From Gnetum montanum (taxonomy: Eukaryota; Streptophyta; Gnetopsida; Gnetales; Gnetaceae): a DNA stretch of 49,027 nucleotides. The notes below the pieces were generated by a model, which ran no database searches, had not been told where the DNA came from, and was given only the letters and a program-made list of their open reading frames with translations. The stretch spans positions 1,823 through 50,849 of the forward strand of contig MNCI01002708.1 of assembly GCA_015680685.1 (NCBI GenBank), given 5' to 3'. Of this stretch, positions 21,906 through 33,972 are shown piece by piece (positions within the stretch are counted from its first letter, which is position 1; each line of letters opens with the position of its first letter). The translations under genes and the position numbers were made by a program.

Positions 21906-23235
21906 GAAAATCCAAGAAGCCAAATTGATGGTTAGCACGAATGGCCATCTTTGCTATGAATGAGTTGAAAGGAGGAGATCCAAAAGATAGAACATGGTTG
22001 TCCATCCATTAAGGCGGTATCTACACTGGCCTATCTTGGTTCTAGAAAAGGCTTTACTTGTTGGATGTTGACCAACTACTTTTTGTTTAGGCTATCAGGT
22101 TTGTAGATTATCATGGCCCTAGAGGAAAAGGTTTGATCAATTATATAAGGTCCCTTCCACAATGTTTGGAATTTTTCATTTTGAGGTACATGTGTTGGGT
22201 TCTAGGAGAGAACCTTATCTCCTAGTTGTAATTTTACTTTCCTTATTTTGAGGTCATGACATTGTTTGTTGAATGTCCTATTCACCTCATTCAAGGATAG
22301 GGCCACTAATTAATTTTCATCTAACATTTTTAGATTTATTAATCTTTCCTTCTGTGCTAGACTTAGGTTAAGGTTTAGATCACAAGTTGTTAAGAGTGTA
22401 TAAAGCTCGAATTAAATCAAGAGCATTGGAAGTTTCCCATACACCAACTCATAGGGAGACTAGCCAATAGAAATTTTCCAAGTTAAATAATAAGCCCAAA
22501 GAGAATCATTAATTTTTGTATTCCAATCCTTCCTATATTTTCTAATGGTTTGCATTAGTATTTTTGTAATCTCTTAGTTGGTTACCTCTACTTGACCATT
22601 GGCTTGGAGATGGTAGGATGTTGTTAATTTATGTTCACCCCCTAAGCATTGCATTAATTTTCTAAAGGTGGCACCTGTGAAGTGAGTTCCATTATCATAA
22701 ATTAGTGAATGTGGCACCCCAAACTTATTCATAATATGTTGTTCTATAAATTTGGTAGCAATGGATGATGTACAATCAGTAATAGCTACTGCTTCTATCC
22801 ATTTTGTGCAGTAGTTAACTATTACTATAATATACACCTTTCCATTAGACATGGATGTGATGGAACCCATAACATCAATGCCCCATATGTCAAAATGTTT
22901 TAGTGGTTGAATTCACTATTGAGGACCTTCCATGCAAGTGATCATCCCCGCATCTCAGTGACAACATTCACAGGATTTGAAGAATTGGTGGGCATCCCTA
23001 AAGATTATAGGCCAATAGCATCCTTCCATCAGGATTTTTATGGTCATGCATCTCCCTACATAGTGGCCTCTGCAAGGCCCTTTATGAGCATCTTGGAGAA
23101 CATGCAGTTGATCTTCGTCAAGGACACACCAATGAATTAAGCCATCAACACACACCTTGAAGAGGTATCCATTAATTTCCATAAAGTATTTGACCTAATG
23201 AAGAAATTGTTGTTTCTTCCTAAAATCTAAGTCTT
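21906..23235 (-). pseudogene. pol: Integrase of element C
   Basis: Read from 23182 downward. The zinc-binding segment has HVLQDAHKGPCRGHY, then SCECCH, giving H-H-C-C (about 23100-22955). The catalytic core follows: GIDVMGSI (Asp), IYDNGTHF (Asp; near 22705-22680) and ANGQVEVTN (Glu; near 22600-22575), so all three acidic residues are preserved. The open stretch 22870-22574 covers most of the core. Past the stop at 22574 the C-terminal domain can still be read (FKQQCHDLKIRKVKLQLGD, LWKGPYIID) to about 21960. The element is inactive because of stops elsewhere, but this domain is among the best preserved in the window. Confidence 0.85.
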
Positions 23236-24680
23236 GTGGCATCTCCTGAGTGAGAGGATATGTGAGGATTTCATTATACCATGTTAATTTTGTAGGCATT
23301 TGTTCACTTATTGCTCCTATAAAGAGAATTTCATCTAGAAACTAATTAGAGAGCAAGCTTTCCTCCTCTTTACTATCCCATCCTAAGCAAGAGAGGTGGT
23401 CAATGATCACATTCTTGGTTCCTTTTTGATCTACCATAGTAAGATCAAATTCCTACAAGATCACAAGCCACTGTATGACACAAGGGCTCATCATTGGCTT
23501 GTTCAAGAGGAAGCAAATTGCACTGTAGTCTATATGCACAAATACTTTATAACCAAGCACATAGTGCCTAAACGTTTCTAGCATGTATACTGCTACCATT
23601 ATTTCTTTCTCTATGGTGGTGTAGTTTAACTATGCTCCCATAATGCTTTGACTCATGTAGTGGATGTAGTATGGACATATCTTATCATCCATCTGCAAGA
23701 CATATATCATGATATGGAAGGGTATGGACTAGTCTGGTACTCATAGGATTGGTGTTTCTACGAGTTTCTCATTTAACTATTGGAATGCATGTTTACATTT
23801 CTTGGTCTAGATAAAAGGTTCATCTTTCTTTGTAAGCTCTAACAACAACTTTTCTATCTTAGAGAAATTCTCTATGAATCACCAGTAGTAGCCAATGTAT
23901 CCAAGGAATGACCAAACATCTTTAACAGCCTCTAGTTGACATGTTATTCCTTGGATGACCCTTATCTTTTCTAGGTCTACCTCAATCCCTTTTTGTAAAA
24001 TTCAATGCCCTAGCACAATGCCTTCTTGGATCATAAGATGGCTCTTTTGCCAATTGAGTCATAGATTTTTCTCTACACATCTCTTCAGTACTTATTCAAT
24101 TTAATCCAAGGCTTGCTTAAATGTAACTCCATAGGTGGAGAAGTCATCCATGAAGACTTCAACACCACTATCAATCTGTTGTTGAAAGATACTAAGGACC
24201 AAATGTTGAAATATTGTAGGGGAATTACACAAACCAAATGACATCTTACAATATGCAAAAGTCCCCCAAGGACTCATGAATGTTGTTGTGGCATAGTCTT
24301 CTAGTGTAATTTAGCTTTGGTTATAGCCACTATAACCATCTAAGAAGCTATAATAACAATGCCTGGATATGGTGTCTAATACTTAATCCACAAATGGAAA
24401 AGAAAATGACCTTTAAACATTGCCATATTCAATAGACTAAATTCAATGTAGACCCATCATTTACCACCCTTATTTAGTATAATTATGAGTGGGGTAACCC
24501 ACTCCCTATCTACAATTGGATAGATGAAGCCCACCTTGAAGAGTTACTCTATTTCCTCCTTGATGATTTAATTCAATTTGGGGTTTAGCCACCTCTGCAG
24601 CTATCTTCTAGGCTTCATGATCAATTCAGTGTAGAAGTGATGCTGGCATATCCTTAGATCAATTCCTATTAACTCTGGAT
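23236..24680 (-). pseudogene. pol: RT and RNase H region of element C
   Basis: Heavily broken but recognisable. Near 24560-24480 the minus strand reads GFIYPIVDREWVTPLIIILNKGGKW, the RT start of Athila-type elements. Further on are NMAMFKGHFLFHLWIKY (about 24430-24370) and the connection to RNase H (LVETPILVSPDWSIPFHIMI near 23770-23700). The RNase H core gives YIHYMSQSIMGA, NYTTIEKEIMVAVYMLETFRHYVLGYKVFV (about 23630-23540) and DLTMVDQKGTKNVIIDHLSCL (about 23455-23390). The catalytic Y-x-D-D box of RT is not readable. Multiple stops and frame changes. Confidence 0.75.
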
Positions 24681-24684
24681 ATGA

Positions 24685-25530
24685 CTAAGCAAAGGCTATT
24701 GACCATTTATTCACCACTTTCAATAAACTTTCTTGTTTTTTAGGAGCAAGTTTGGCATTTATTATGACTGGTTTACCATTCTTTAAAAATGCATTCTCCA
24801 TTCTAGCTAGTAAAATTTTTAGCTCTAAGGGCTCCTGCTTGAAGTGATTAGGGATTTCCAACTCTCCGCAACAGGTATCATCATCTTCATCGAAGAGTTG
24901 GGAATGAACTTGTTCAATTTTGTCCATGCCTTTAACATAAGCACATGTTAGGCTCTCAGTTGGTTCCATGCATAGTGTTCTACTATCTAGATCAGCTATC
25001 AGCCACTAAGTACCCTTGTGTTTTGTGGCTACTTGATATAGACACCTCTGAATGTTAATTTCTTGTGCATACTGATTGTATGCCTTAATGTATGTCCTCT
25101 TGATTAACCAAATCTTTTGCACACAATTACACCCATTATCACTGTATGGGATGCATGGAATATGCTTCTTCTTAACTTTTCCTAGCACATTTTCCTTAGA
25201 TATTTCTAAAGATAGGTCCCTTATGCCCATTCTTATGTTGATCGTGCTTAACCAAGCTCTTCCCATGATGATGGGAAAGTCACTTTTACAGTTGTCCACC
25301 CTGATTACTAGAATATTAGCAAGATAGGACCACTCACAAACTATGGTCACAATGTCCTCTATGAATCCTAGAGGAACAGTAATCAACTGATCTACTAATT
25401 CTAAATGAATGTTGCTCTTCTTAATAGGTGATAGGTTCCAATCCTTATACATGTCATGGAAGATAAGATTAACTCTAGAACCAAAGTCAATAAGAGCTTT
25501 GCATGGCTCTTATCTAGAAATCTATAGCTA
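24685..25530 (-). pseudogene. Protease region of element C
   Basis: Retropepsin-type aspartic protease. Just upstream of the 148-codon frame (25452-25006), the minus strand reads CKALIDFGSRVNLI, with the catalytic D-F-G-S. Within the frame come LELVDQLITVPLGFIEDIV and DFPIIMGRAWLSTINIRM, the second signature (I-I-M-G-R). This arrangement (LADRSIKYPRG-like followed by PIILGRPFL-like) is that of Athila proteases. A 94-codon piece (24969-24685) with acidic linker text leads to RT. One or more stops separate the pieces. Confidence 0.75.
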
Positions 25531-28083
25531 GATGAGTGGACTTGCTAGGTTAGATCTTTTTGTAGGAAGATTACCATCCTTAATCCAGTCAGAAATATCA
25601 TGAGTTAGCATTATAGTGTGGATCCTACGCAGCACTTACTTCGAAGGGAACTCGAAGGTATTTGATGTAGAGGATGTGGGTGCTAGAGATGTAAGGTGAT
25701 TAGGCATAGTAGGTTGTGAGGGCTAAAGAGGACTACTGGATTAGAAGAAAGGTCTTTTTGTGATCAATTATTTGGACCACTCAGCTAAAAAATTGGTTGT
25801 GAGTGTACAGCCCTAGTAGCATTTCATTCTTGCAATTGTTGAGGAATCTCACCCTACATGGATGGACCAAGAGGTAATTGGGTTGAAGGTGGAGGTGTAT
25901 GTGTAGAGGGATGTAGAGGATGGTATGGATATGGATATGGATTTTCCCCTTGAGTAAATGGTGAATGTGGTTGGTGGTACTTTAAAGGGTAATAGTGATG
26001 TTGGAATGATGCATGACTTGCAGAACTTCTAGGAGTGACAAGCTGCTAAACATAGTACCAATATGGATCTGATTGCCTTAAGGGTATTTCTGCTTTAGTG
26101 GTGGCATTCCCCATGATTATGGTTGGTACCACTATTGGTATTTTTCATAAGGATGTGGAGGAGTTCCACTTGGGTAGTAAGCTTATTGCTAGTGAAGCTA
26201 TCTTGGACTACCTTGAGGATAAGGTAATCATCTTGGAGCTTGCCTACATCCTAAGTGAGGATTCAATGCATACACTCTAGACTTTTGTAAGTGTGACACT
26301 ACAAGGAAACATCCCTTTGGATGTTTTTATTGGCAAATGTCACATTTAGTTTCATCATCAAAGTTAGGCTCCACAACTTCCGCTATTGTAGCAACTTTGC
26401 CCTTACCTCTTTGGTAGGCACATTCAGCTTCTTTGCACCTCCTACGATTACAATCACTATTTTGCTCTCTGGATTCTTCAGCAATCTTCAAAGAAATTTA
26501 AAATTTTTCATCCAAAGAGTCCCATAACTTATCAACCTTGGCCAAAATATCAGAAATAGATTTTTGGATGGGCAAGGTCTTTCTATTCACCACTTCATCA
26601 AGTGGTGACTCTTCCTCATCACAAAATCAAACCTCTCGTTTTCTAATGGGAAGGGTTCCTATTATATTCTTCAATACTTTTCCTTTTTTGTAGCGCACCT
26701 TCTTCTTTTGCTACCTGCTCATTCAACCTTTGGATCTAATGAGCTCTCAGTTTAGACAATCTTCCGTAGGCATACACCCCAAGGGTTCTTCTTGTTTCTA
26801 CTCTAAGCTCATCTATGATGTGGCAAAGTTGTTCCCTATGAGAATAACCATGACTAGGGAACTAATGTAAGAGTGAATAGTATTGACCCATGGTGGCATC
26901 CAAGGGTTCATGTGCTCCTTGTTTCAAGCCTTGTATTTTCCTTCTTAGATTAGACACTTTGCATTATGTCTATTATTTATCATTGAATAGCTCTAGTATG
27001 GTACTCCATCAACGAATAGATTTCAGCTCTAAAGATCGATACCAACTCTCAACTTCTTTGATGAGTATCCTTGGGAAAATCTTGAGTTTCTGCCAGTCAT
27101 TTTCTATGTTCTATAAAGCACATGCATCATAAAAAACTTATAGATGTGTTTGTGGATCAAATTTGTATCCCCCCTCAAATCTTGAGATATTTTTCATGTC
27201 TAAGAACTTGATCTGACTATTTTTCATATGCTTGGTCAGAATTTTAACTACCTTCACAATGTTGAGCATACTTCAAGTTACTAATAGAGGTTCATCATCA
27301 TCACTACATCAATGATTCCATTGATGGTTTTAGCCACCCCTTCGGTTTTGTTGGCCTTCATGGTCATTGTTATCTTGCTAATCACCTTCATCATGGTTTT
27401 TTTTATGGTGGCTTCCATGAGAACTTTCAAATGAAGAGGAATGGTTAGAATCAAATGAAGAGGATGAAGAGGAAGGTGGACCACCACCATCACTGCAGTG
27501 TTCGCCACCACTCTTATGCTTATTACAATCACCATCCTTAGATCCTTTACTATTATGATGCTTACTTGAGTCCCTACCTTGGCTATCACTTCTTCTTGAA
27601 CCTATTTTATGAATAGTGGATCACAAGTTCAAGTTCACACCCTTGTCATCTATAACAGGGGGTCGAGACTCTTCATGTTGAGAACCTTCCAAGGAAGGAT
27701 CCTTGTTGTCATCTTGATCTAGTAGGAACAAGGGGTTGGTGTAATGTTTCCCCTTTGTAGCTTCATGGAGTCTCTCCTACTGTTGATCTTGTTTGCGTTG
27801 TGTTTAGTGACACAATAGTTTCAAGTCTCGTATCCATCCACAACGTATTCTTTGTGAAGATCTACTATGCCCAACTTCTTAAGGATTTTGAATAGCATCC
27901 CAGGCCTAGATCGATCAAGGGGCAAGACAAAGTTTCCCTCCATATCATGCCATCGTAGCTGTTCATCTTAATGTAGGATGAAGGTGAAATTTAGCACAAA
28001 CTCATCTAGATGAGTGTATGCCATCTTACATTCCTATGGGATTGGTGGTTTGGCATCTTCATGCTTTCGAGAAGAAGATGACA
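25531..28083 (-). pseudogene. gag: gag of element C
   Basis: Starts at ATG 28083 (MSSSSRKHEDAKPPIP), followed by stops. The region 27650-27400 encodes a Ser/His/Asp-rich low-complexity linker. The gag core is readable at about 27290-26950 (EPLLVT, FEGGYKFDPQTHL, KEVESWYRSLELKSI, STILELFNDK), matching the retrotransposon gag pattern around W-x-x-L. A zinc-knuckle remnant, KCDIC then KHPKGC, lies near 26335-26295 with a stop inside. From 26280 to 25600 a Tyr/His/Pro-rich linker leads to protease. Not functional. Confidence 0.65.
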
Positions 28084-28220
28084 TTTTTCAAAATAAAATA
28101 AAATTTTTAATGTGCTTTTATAATTCTATATATAGTGGGAATGATATCAACCTTGAGGTTCATACAACGATATTAATGATATTCAATTAAACCTAAATAG
28201 CACACGTTCAACAAACAAAG

Positions 28221-28239
28221 TCCTTGGAAATGGCACCAA
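28221..28239 (-). promoter_or_regulatory. Primer-binding site of element C
   Basis: Minus strand TTGGTGCCATTTCCAAGGA directly abuts the LTR end. It resembles the tRNA-Asp-type site of Athila relatives and the corresponding site of element D (TTGGCGCCGTGGCTAGGGA) with mostly transition differences. Confidence 0.7.
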
Positions 28240-29162
28240 TGATGAGCAATAAGGTACCCCTATGCCCAACCATACGAATCACAAGCATTCACACGCGATC
28301 TAGTCGAATTCCATGGACTTTATTGTTTCTGGTGCACTAGTCCTTTAGGAAGTGAATCTAGCCTTAAGGTTAATTGTTGTATTCCCAATTACACTTGTGA
28401 CGTTCATTGGTATGGTTAAGTGTAACCGAGGCATCCAATTTTTATCATTTTTTGTTTCATATTTTGGTGCTCAAAGTGTAGATAAAAGTAATTGGATTGG
28501 CTAATTTAAATTAACTAATTAACTAGCATTCAACTAATCCTAACATAAGCATCCAATCCCACTTGTTGTACACATCCTAAACCCATGTATCTACTGTTGG
28601 CCAACCAAGCGCTACACTACTAGGCATACCAAGCAATAACACTGCTAGGATTACCAAGCAAATACATGTTATGCTCAAAGTGGTTATACTTATATGTGTA
28701 ATCTATTTGGCTTAATTGCTTCATTAATGTAATAACTAGAAAATATTTAATAATTAATGGAAAACATTTAATAAATAATTAAGAACATTGAATGCATAAT
28801 TGAAATAGCTAATCTATTCAAAGTGCTACAAAGTTTATTTGAAAAATCATCTTTATTATTGCACACACTATCGTGCTCAGGTACAACAATGCTCAAATAA
28901 AGATCCGTATACTTAATGACTCATGTTGCAGGCACTTAGGGAAAAAATTCTAACTTTCGAATGGAAAAGAATGCAAGAGCTCCACTGCAACCACAATCTC
29001 TACTTGCCATAAATGCAGCTGCAAGCACATATTTATAATCGACTATAGGCACTACATAGATGGGGCCACATCGATGCATGATATGATGCACCAACTAGGC
29101 CTCGTCGACGAGGCCATGTCAATGGCATCATGTCAATGCAATCAACAAAATGTGACTCATCA
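28240..29162 (-). repeat. 5' LTR of element C
   Basis: Minus strand begins TGATGAGTCACA and ends GGGGTACCTTATTGCTCATCA-like; terminal inverted repeats TGATGAG(T/C) match those of element D. A perfect 18-bp palindrome GGCCTCGTCGACGAGGCC is at 29098-29115 and the TATAAATA box is at 29037-29030. Length 923 bp. Confidence 0.8.
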
Positions 29163-29290
29163 GATACCATGTGACCATGGCTTGCTAAGGCCTTAAACTA
29201 CCATCATAGTCCACCAAGACTCAAAACTAGCATCATGGCCCACTAAGGCCTTACATTGGCAACATTCTGACCCTTGTTGATTTCAGTAAC
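29163..29290. repeat. Short cluster of the TTAAACTAGCA motif outside C
   Basis: Four imperfect units (CTAAGGCCTTAAACTACCATCAT, GACTCAAAACTAGCATCAT and similar). The same core as in elements A and B, so probably a fragment of a related element into which C inserted. Confidence 0.6.
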
Positions 29291-31310
29291 AAATCATTTT
29301 AGTAGATGTTCTCTATGACTTATGTTAGAACTTACCAAATAGATATAAGTGGGGTACTACACTTACCAATTTTGTTAATTTTTTTCAAATCTTATCTATA
29401 ATAGTTAGTAATTATCCTAATAATGTTTTTAAAAATCATAACATATATATTTTCACTATTTAATAAATCTAAAGAATTTACATAAGTTATTAATTTCTCA
29501 CTTCAATTTTAGGATTAGAATTTATTGCAACTTAGTTACATTTTTTAGCCTTTTGCAATTAAACCTAATATTTAGAGATAAACTATATTTTAACAATGTT
29601 TGGAAATTTTTAGTACTTTGTATAAATTAATAATTAATAATAATGATAAAAATTATAATACAATTTGATAAAATGCTGTAAATTTAGATTGGAGCTATAA
29701 AATGTTCTACCCATGCTAAATGATTATATAACATGCTTATCATGTCAAATTTATGAAATTGATAGTTTAACTATAAATTGCTAGTTTATGTAATAAAATG
29801 TTCTACCCATGCTAAATGATTATATAACATGCTTATCATGTCAAATTTATCAAATTTATATGCTTAACTATAAATTGATAGTTTATGTAATAAAATGTAT
29901 TGTTCATGAAGATATCTATCTCTTACCAACTGACTTCACTGATATATACAGGAATAGGACATGTGCAGCATTTGCTAAATCATTGTAAAAATCATCTTGA
30001 CGTAATCTAAAATGGTGAGGTTCAACATTGATTGCATTAAAAGCTTTAAAAAATTTACCTTCTTGGCTAATTCACACATCTAGGTATATAATACTTGCTT
30101 GGTGTTGTAATTAAATAAATATTAGTATATTATAAAACACTACTAATATCTAACCAATATTGCAAATAAATAAATATTACATAGGGGGTGGGTGGGTGTC
30201 GGACCCCAAAAATATTATCAATAATATGCCAAAAAAATTCAAAGTACATTTGGGACCAAGTAAACATCAATTCATTTAAAGACCTTCATTTTTCCAAGAA
30301 AAAAAAAACAAGCGCTCAAATCCTAACTTGATTTAATAGTAGTGTTTCAAACTACAGTCACCTAATACATTATTAGATTCTTGACAATGTATATCACATA
30401 ATTATTTCAATTTTAAATAGAAATTTTGCTAAGTTTTAGATTCTTGACAATTTATGTCACATAATTGTTTCAATTTTAAATAGAAATTTTGCTAAGTTTT
30501 TATTGTTGCTTACTGTTAATTTATTTGCATATGTTTATGAATAACTCTCATGCACAAAAGAGGGTGGTTGGTACACTTTTGTCACTTCCTGTATGTAAAA
30601 GATGAAGCCAAAATTTTGTCATGGTTCCAAAACAAGCAAGCAAGCATAAACCAAACTCCAAACTCCTCTCAAAAATTATGGTTGGCAACGGAAGTAGTTA
30701 TTGGACACTTTAATGCATTCTAAAATTAGGTGCAAAATCACTTTAATGGTTAGATTTAGATTGCAAAATTTAGCTTTGAAAAATCACTTTCCTTCATTCT
30801 AAAATTAGGTGTAAAATCTACAACTATGATTCTTGGGTGGATCACATTGGTTCTTTAGGTGCCATTGTCATTTTGTTATTATGTTCATTGTTCTATTGTT
30901 CCTTTGTACTAGTATTCCTTCATTTATTATTTAACTTTCTTTTCCTCATTCTTCTATCGCATTGTTTTGCTTCTTTGATAATAAAAGCCTTTTGGACTAA
31001 ATCTAAAGCTAATTTTCGATTTAGTGTTCTCCTTAGCATTGAGAGATTCTTGGTATTTACCAAAGTCAAGATTTGAAATCTTGAACTATTTGTTCTTTAT
31101 TTTATGAATAAACAAGAAGGTTTCCAATAAATCTATATTTTTTGTTATTTAAGAGAAGAAATGACTTTACATAAATAATCATGGTCAATACATATATGAT
31201 TACAAAAGCTAACAAGGAAAGAAAATGACATATAAAAGGATCCATGATGATATTTGTGTATAGGAAATCTCCATATTATAATCCTAGAAGCACTTTGTCA
31301 TTGTTCAAAA
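29291..31310. other. AT-rich spacer with two tandem duplications
   Basis: No gene is supported. A 96-bp unit is duplicated at 29697-29792 and 29793-29889. A 63-bp unit is duplicated at 30373-30435 and 30436-30498. The 79-codon hydrophobic frame at 30837-31076 has no family resemblance and I do not call it a gene. Confidence 0.6.
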
Positions 31311-31317
31311 AATCAAT

Positions 31318-32184
31318 TCATTCAGCACACTGCCATGGGTTGTCTATCATTCGCACAAAGTCGTCCTTCCCTAATTCTCCTCTAACAAATTCAAGGAAGT
31401 CAGCATAAATATCTTCAAGAGGTAGATGCTGAGGTTCTTCCATTGACTCCAACTTCTCATCCACCTGAGGTAACACTATTTCTAATTCTTTTATAAATTC
31501 TTCCAAATCAAGCTCAAATTGGTTTTCAAAATCTAAAGCACCAAAATCAAGCAAAAGCACTGATGGTTCTTGAAAGTTGAAAATTTGCTCATGAGCATCA
31601 AGGAGCTCTAGAAGTTCTTGTGCTTGTGCTGATGGTTCTAAAGAACCCCAAATTTTATCAATACCTAAGACCTCTGTAATTTGCTATGCAAAAGCTCTCG
31701 TAAACTTAGAATCTACTAAAGAACTGGACGTTAAAAATTTTCCAAGTAGCTCCCAGTCCCACCACGGAAACACCAGCACAAGTGCTAAACTATTTAGCAA
31801 CTAAATTTCCTGGAATTTATTCTACATCCCCTAGCTGCATGCAAACATCGCCAAAATTTGCAAAAGCTAAAGGTGGGCCTGCTAAAGAAAACATGTGATG
31901 ATCAAAAAGAGATACAAAGACCTTACCATTATTTGCATAAATAAGAGGCATTGTTGTTGTTGAAATCTTACCAATATTTGAAAGAAAAGCAACAAAACTA
32001 TTTGGCATGCCATCTCCATAGAAATTTGCAAGAAAATCCAATGATGGGAACCAAGAATATAAAATGGAGATGGAGTGTCCATAGAAACCTCTAGAGAATG
32101 CAATGGTTGGAGGTCTAGCAAATTAGTAGATTGTGGTGGATTTTCAAGATTAATATTTTCATCCGTACTTTGGGATGGATTCAT
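31318..32184 (-). pseudogene. Unrecognised minus-strand gene-like remnant
   Basis: Coding-like text runs on the minus strand from ATG 32184 (MNPSQSTDENINLENPPQSTN) through a frameshift near 32041, then a 74-codon stretch (32041-31817; FYGDGMPNSFVAFLSNIGK, LIYANNGKVFVSLFDHH). After stops it reaches an acidic 80-codon C-terminal piece (31560-31318; FELDLEEFIKELEIVLPQVDEKLE). Between them QELLELLDAHEQIFNFQEPSV reads through in the same frame. Upstream there is a TATA box and a possible 5' leader intron acceptor (TTGCAG at about 32203). I do not recognise the family and see no RT, gag or protease motif. It could be a decayed host gene or an ORF of an unknown element. Confidence 0.45.
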
Positions 32185-32497
32185 AATCTAAGTTACCCTT
32201 GAATCCTGCAATGGGCAAAAACTTCTCTACCACATTCTTAGAAAAAGATAAGATGCACATAATACTATCATTTTCTTCAAACTGCATAAGAACACTTTAG
32301 CACTAATTTAGCACTCCTTTCTTTCTATCTCAAATCTCTTCAATTGCATGGTTGAATCTTTCTCATATTTGATCGCTATCCTTTCCTTGGCCATCCTTTC
32401 TCAATTGCATTGCAAAGCAACAAACTACACTGAAGATACTAATCTGGAATTCTATGTACAATGCTCAAACTCCTGGAAGAAGACTACTCTAGTGCTC

Positions 32498-32505
32498 TAT
32501 TTATA
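32498..32505 (-). promoter_or_regulatory. TATA box upstream of the 31.3-32.2 kb remnant
   Basis: Minus-strand TATAAATA in the context TGTATAAATAGAGCACTAG, about 315 bases before the first ATG. The region between them has no long open frame and would be a leader. Upstream sequence is lost in the N run. Confidence 0.5.
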
Positions 32506-32521
32506 CAGATCACATATGAGC

Positions 32522-32828
32522 NNNNNNNNNNNNNNNNNNNNNNNNNNNNNNNNNNNNNNNNNNNNNNNNNNNNNNNNNNNNNNNNNNNNNNNNNNNNNNN
32601 NNNNNNNNNNNNNNNNNNNNNNNNNNNNNNNNNNNNNNNNNNNNNNNNNNNNNNNNNNNNNNNNNNNNNNNNNNNNNNNNNNNNNNNNNNNNNNNNNNNN
32701 NNNNNNNNNNNNNNNNNNNNNNNNNNNNNNNNNNNNNNNNNNNNNNNNNNNNNNNNNNNNNNNNNNNNNNNNNNNNNNNNNNNNNNNNNNNNNNNNNNNN
32801 NNNNNNNNNNNNNNNNNNNNNNNNNNNN
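32522..32828. other. Assembly gap (307 N)
   Basis: A run of N with unknown sequence. Frames that cross it are meaningless. Confidence 1.
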
Positions 32829-33119
32829 TATAAGATAAAGCTCAAAAGTTGGGAAGACATCCCCTAAAAATAGTAGATGTCTCTACCGCATTGAACAAAA
32901 ACATAGATAGACATTTTCTAAAAACAATAGACATCCTTATCCCAAAGTAGACTTCTCCTCAAAGACATCCCACAGAAAACATCCCATTTTCCAATGAGAT
33001 GTCTTTCCTAAAGTAAGAGGCCAATCTCAAGTAAACATCCTAACTTTGAAGAAGACATCTACACTAGTTGTTTGGTAGTCATTACACAAATTCCTAGGAG
33101 TTTTCAGAAATTTTGAGGC

Positions 33120-33127
33120 TATAAAAA
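33120..33127 (+). promoter_or_regulatory. TATA box of element F LTR
   Basis: TATAAAAA in the context GAGGCTATAAAAAGATACTG. It lies about 200 bases upstream of the point where element B interrupts the LTR. Confidence 0.5.
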
Positions 33128-33322
33128 GATACTGAAATCTTGGTAATTGTGTAAGTATTATTCACATAAGATCAATTATTGTCCTATCTATGTTATTGCA
33201 TACTTCTCCTTCATTATAACATCATTTTCTTGGTTAAATGCTATACTATTCTTCAAAGTGCAAAGACTTGTAAATTTAGTTGCATTTTTTCCTTATGTCT
33301 TTTTCTTTTTCTTGTAGACTTG

Positions 33323-33327
33323 AAAGG
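33323..33327. repeat. Target-site duplication of element B, left copy (AAAGG)
   Basis: AAAGG abuts the TG of the 5' LTR and recurs at 44795-44799 directly after the 3' LTR, proving the two LTRs belong to one insertion. Confidence 0.9.
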
Positions 33328-33854
33328 TGAAACACCACTAATTTCAGCCCGACACTTTGAAACAAGAACAACTCACACTCGAGCTTTCGGAGGCAAAGTT
33401 TGGGCTTTTCCTGGACACTCACACTAGCTTGTCCTGGGCACTCACGCTGTGGTCACACTGAGGTCACGCTAGTAGTGTAAGTGTAGCATGAGCAATTGTG
33501 AAAACTTTAAAACTGAGTCAAAATGACCTAGTTTCAAGAGTGCAAGCCATCCTCAAGGTTCATTATTGACAACTTCAAGTCCCAGCCTCCAGAATTCCAG
33601 AATTCAAGTCCAAAATTGCAAGTATTTTTCACTCATGTTGCACTCACGCTGACAACGTGAGTCCAACGTGAGTTACAAAAAGTAGCTTAAATCAACACAC
33701 AATCAACCTCAATTTTTGACCTGCAGATCACTCTCAGGGTCAGACACAGTCAGGCAACTGTTACACCCAAGAAACAAGCTTCAAAAATTCAAAAATTAGT
33801 GTGAAACTTGTCATTCTCCTCACTCACGTTGATGGTCACGCTAAGGACACACTA

Positions 33855-33972
33855 GCAGCGTGAGTACTATTCATGCAACATGAATACTATTCATACAACG
33901 TGAGTACTATTCATGCAGCGTGAGTACTATTCATGTAGTGTGAGTTATTCATGCAGCGCGAGTATTATTCAC
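33855..33972 (+). repeat. 20-bp tandem repeats in B 5' LTR (about 6 units)
   Basis: Units of the form GCAGCGTGAGTACTATTCAT, some with CpG decayed to TG or CA. The 3' LTR has only about three units (43762-43820), so copy number changed after insertion. Confidence 0.85.

Larger units (their letters stand above)
21906..29162 (-). mobile_element. Element C: Athila-like Ty3/gypsy retrotransposon, degenerate
   Basis: Minus-strand element read from 29162 downward: 5' LTR (29162-28240), primer-binding site (28239-28221), gag (from 28083), protease, RT, RNase H, integrase (to about 21906). Protease and gag style and the tRNA-Asp-like primer site fit Athila relatives. Stops are scattered through all domains. 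GATAC (29163-29167) follows the LTR and may be one copy of the target duplication; the partner is not seen because the 3' LTR was not found. Confidence 0.8.

Noticed and set aside
30837-31076. 79-codon hydrophobic ORF
   Set aside because: Leu/Phe-rich frame in AT-rich DNA, no family resemblance, no supporting context.
32348-32860. ORFs spanning the N run
   Set aside because: They exist only because N is read through; there is no evidence of coding sequence.
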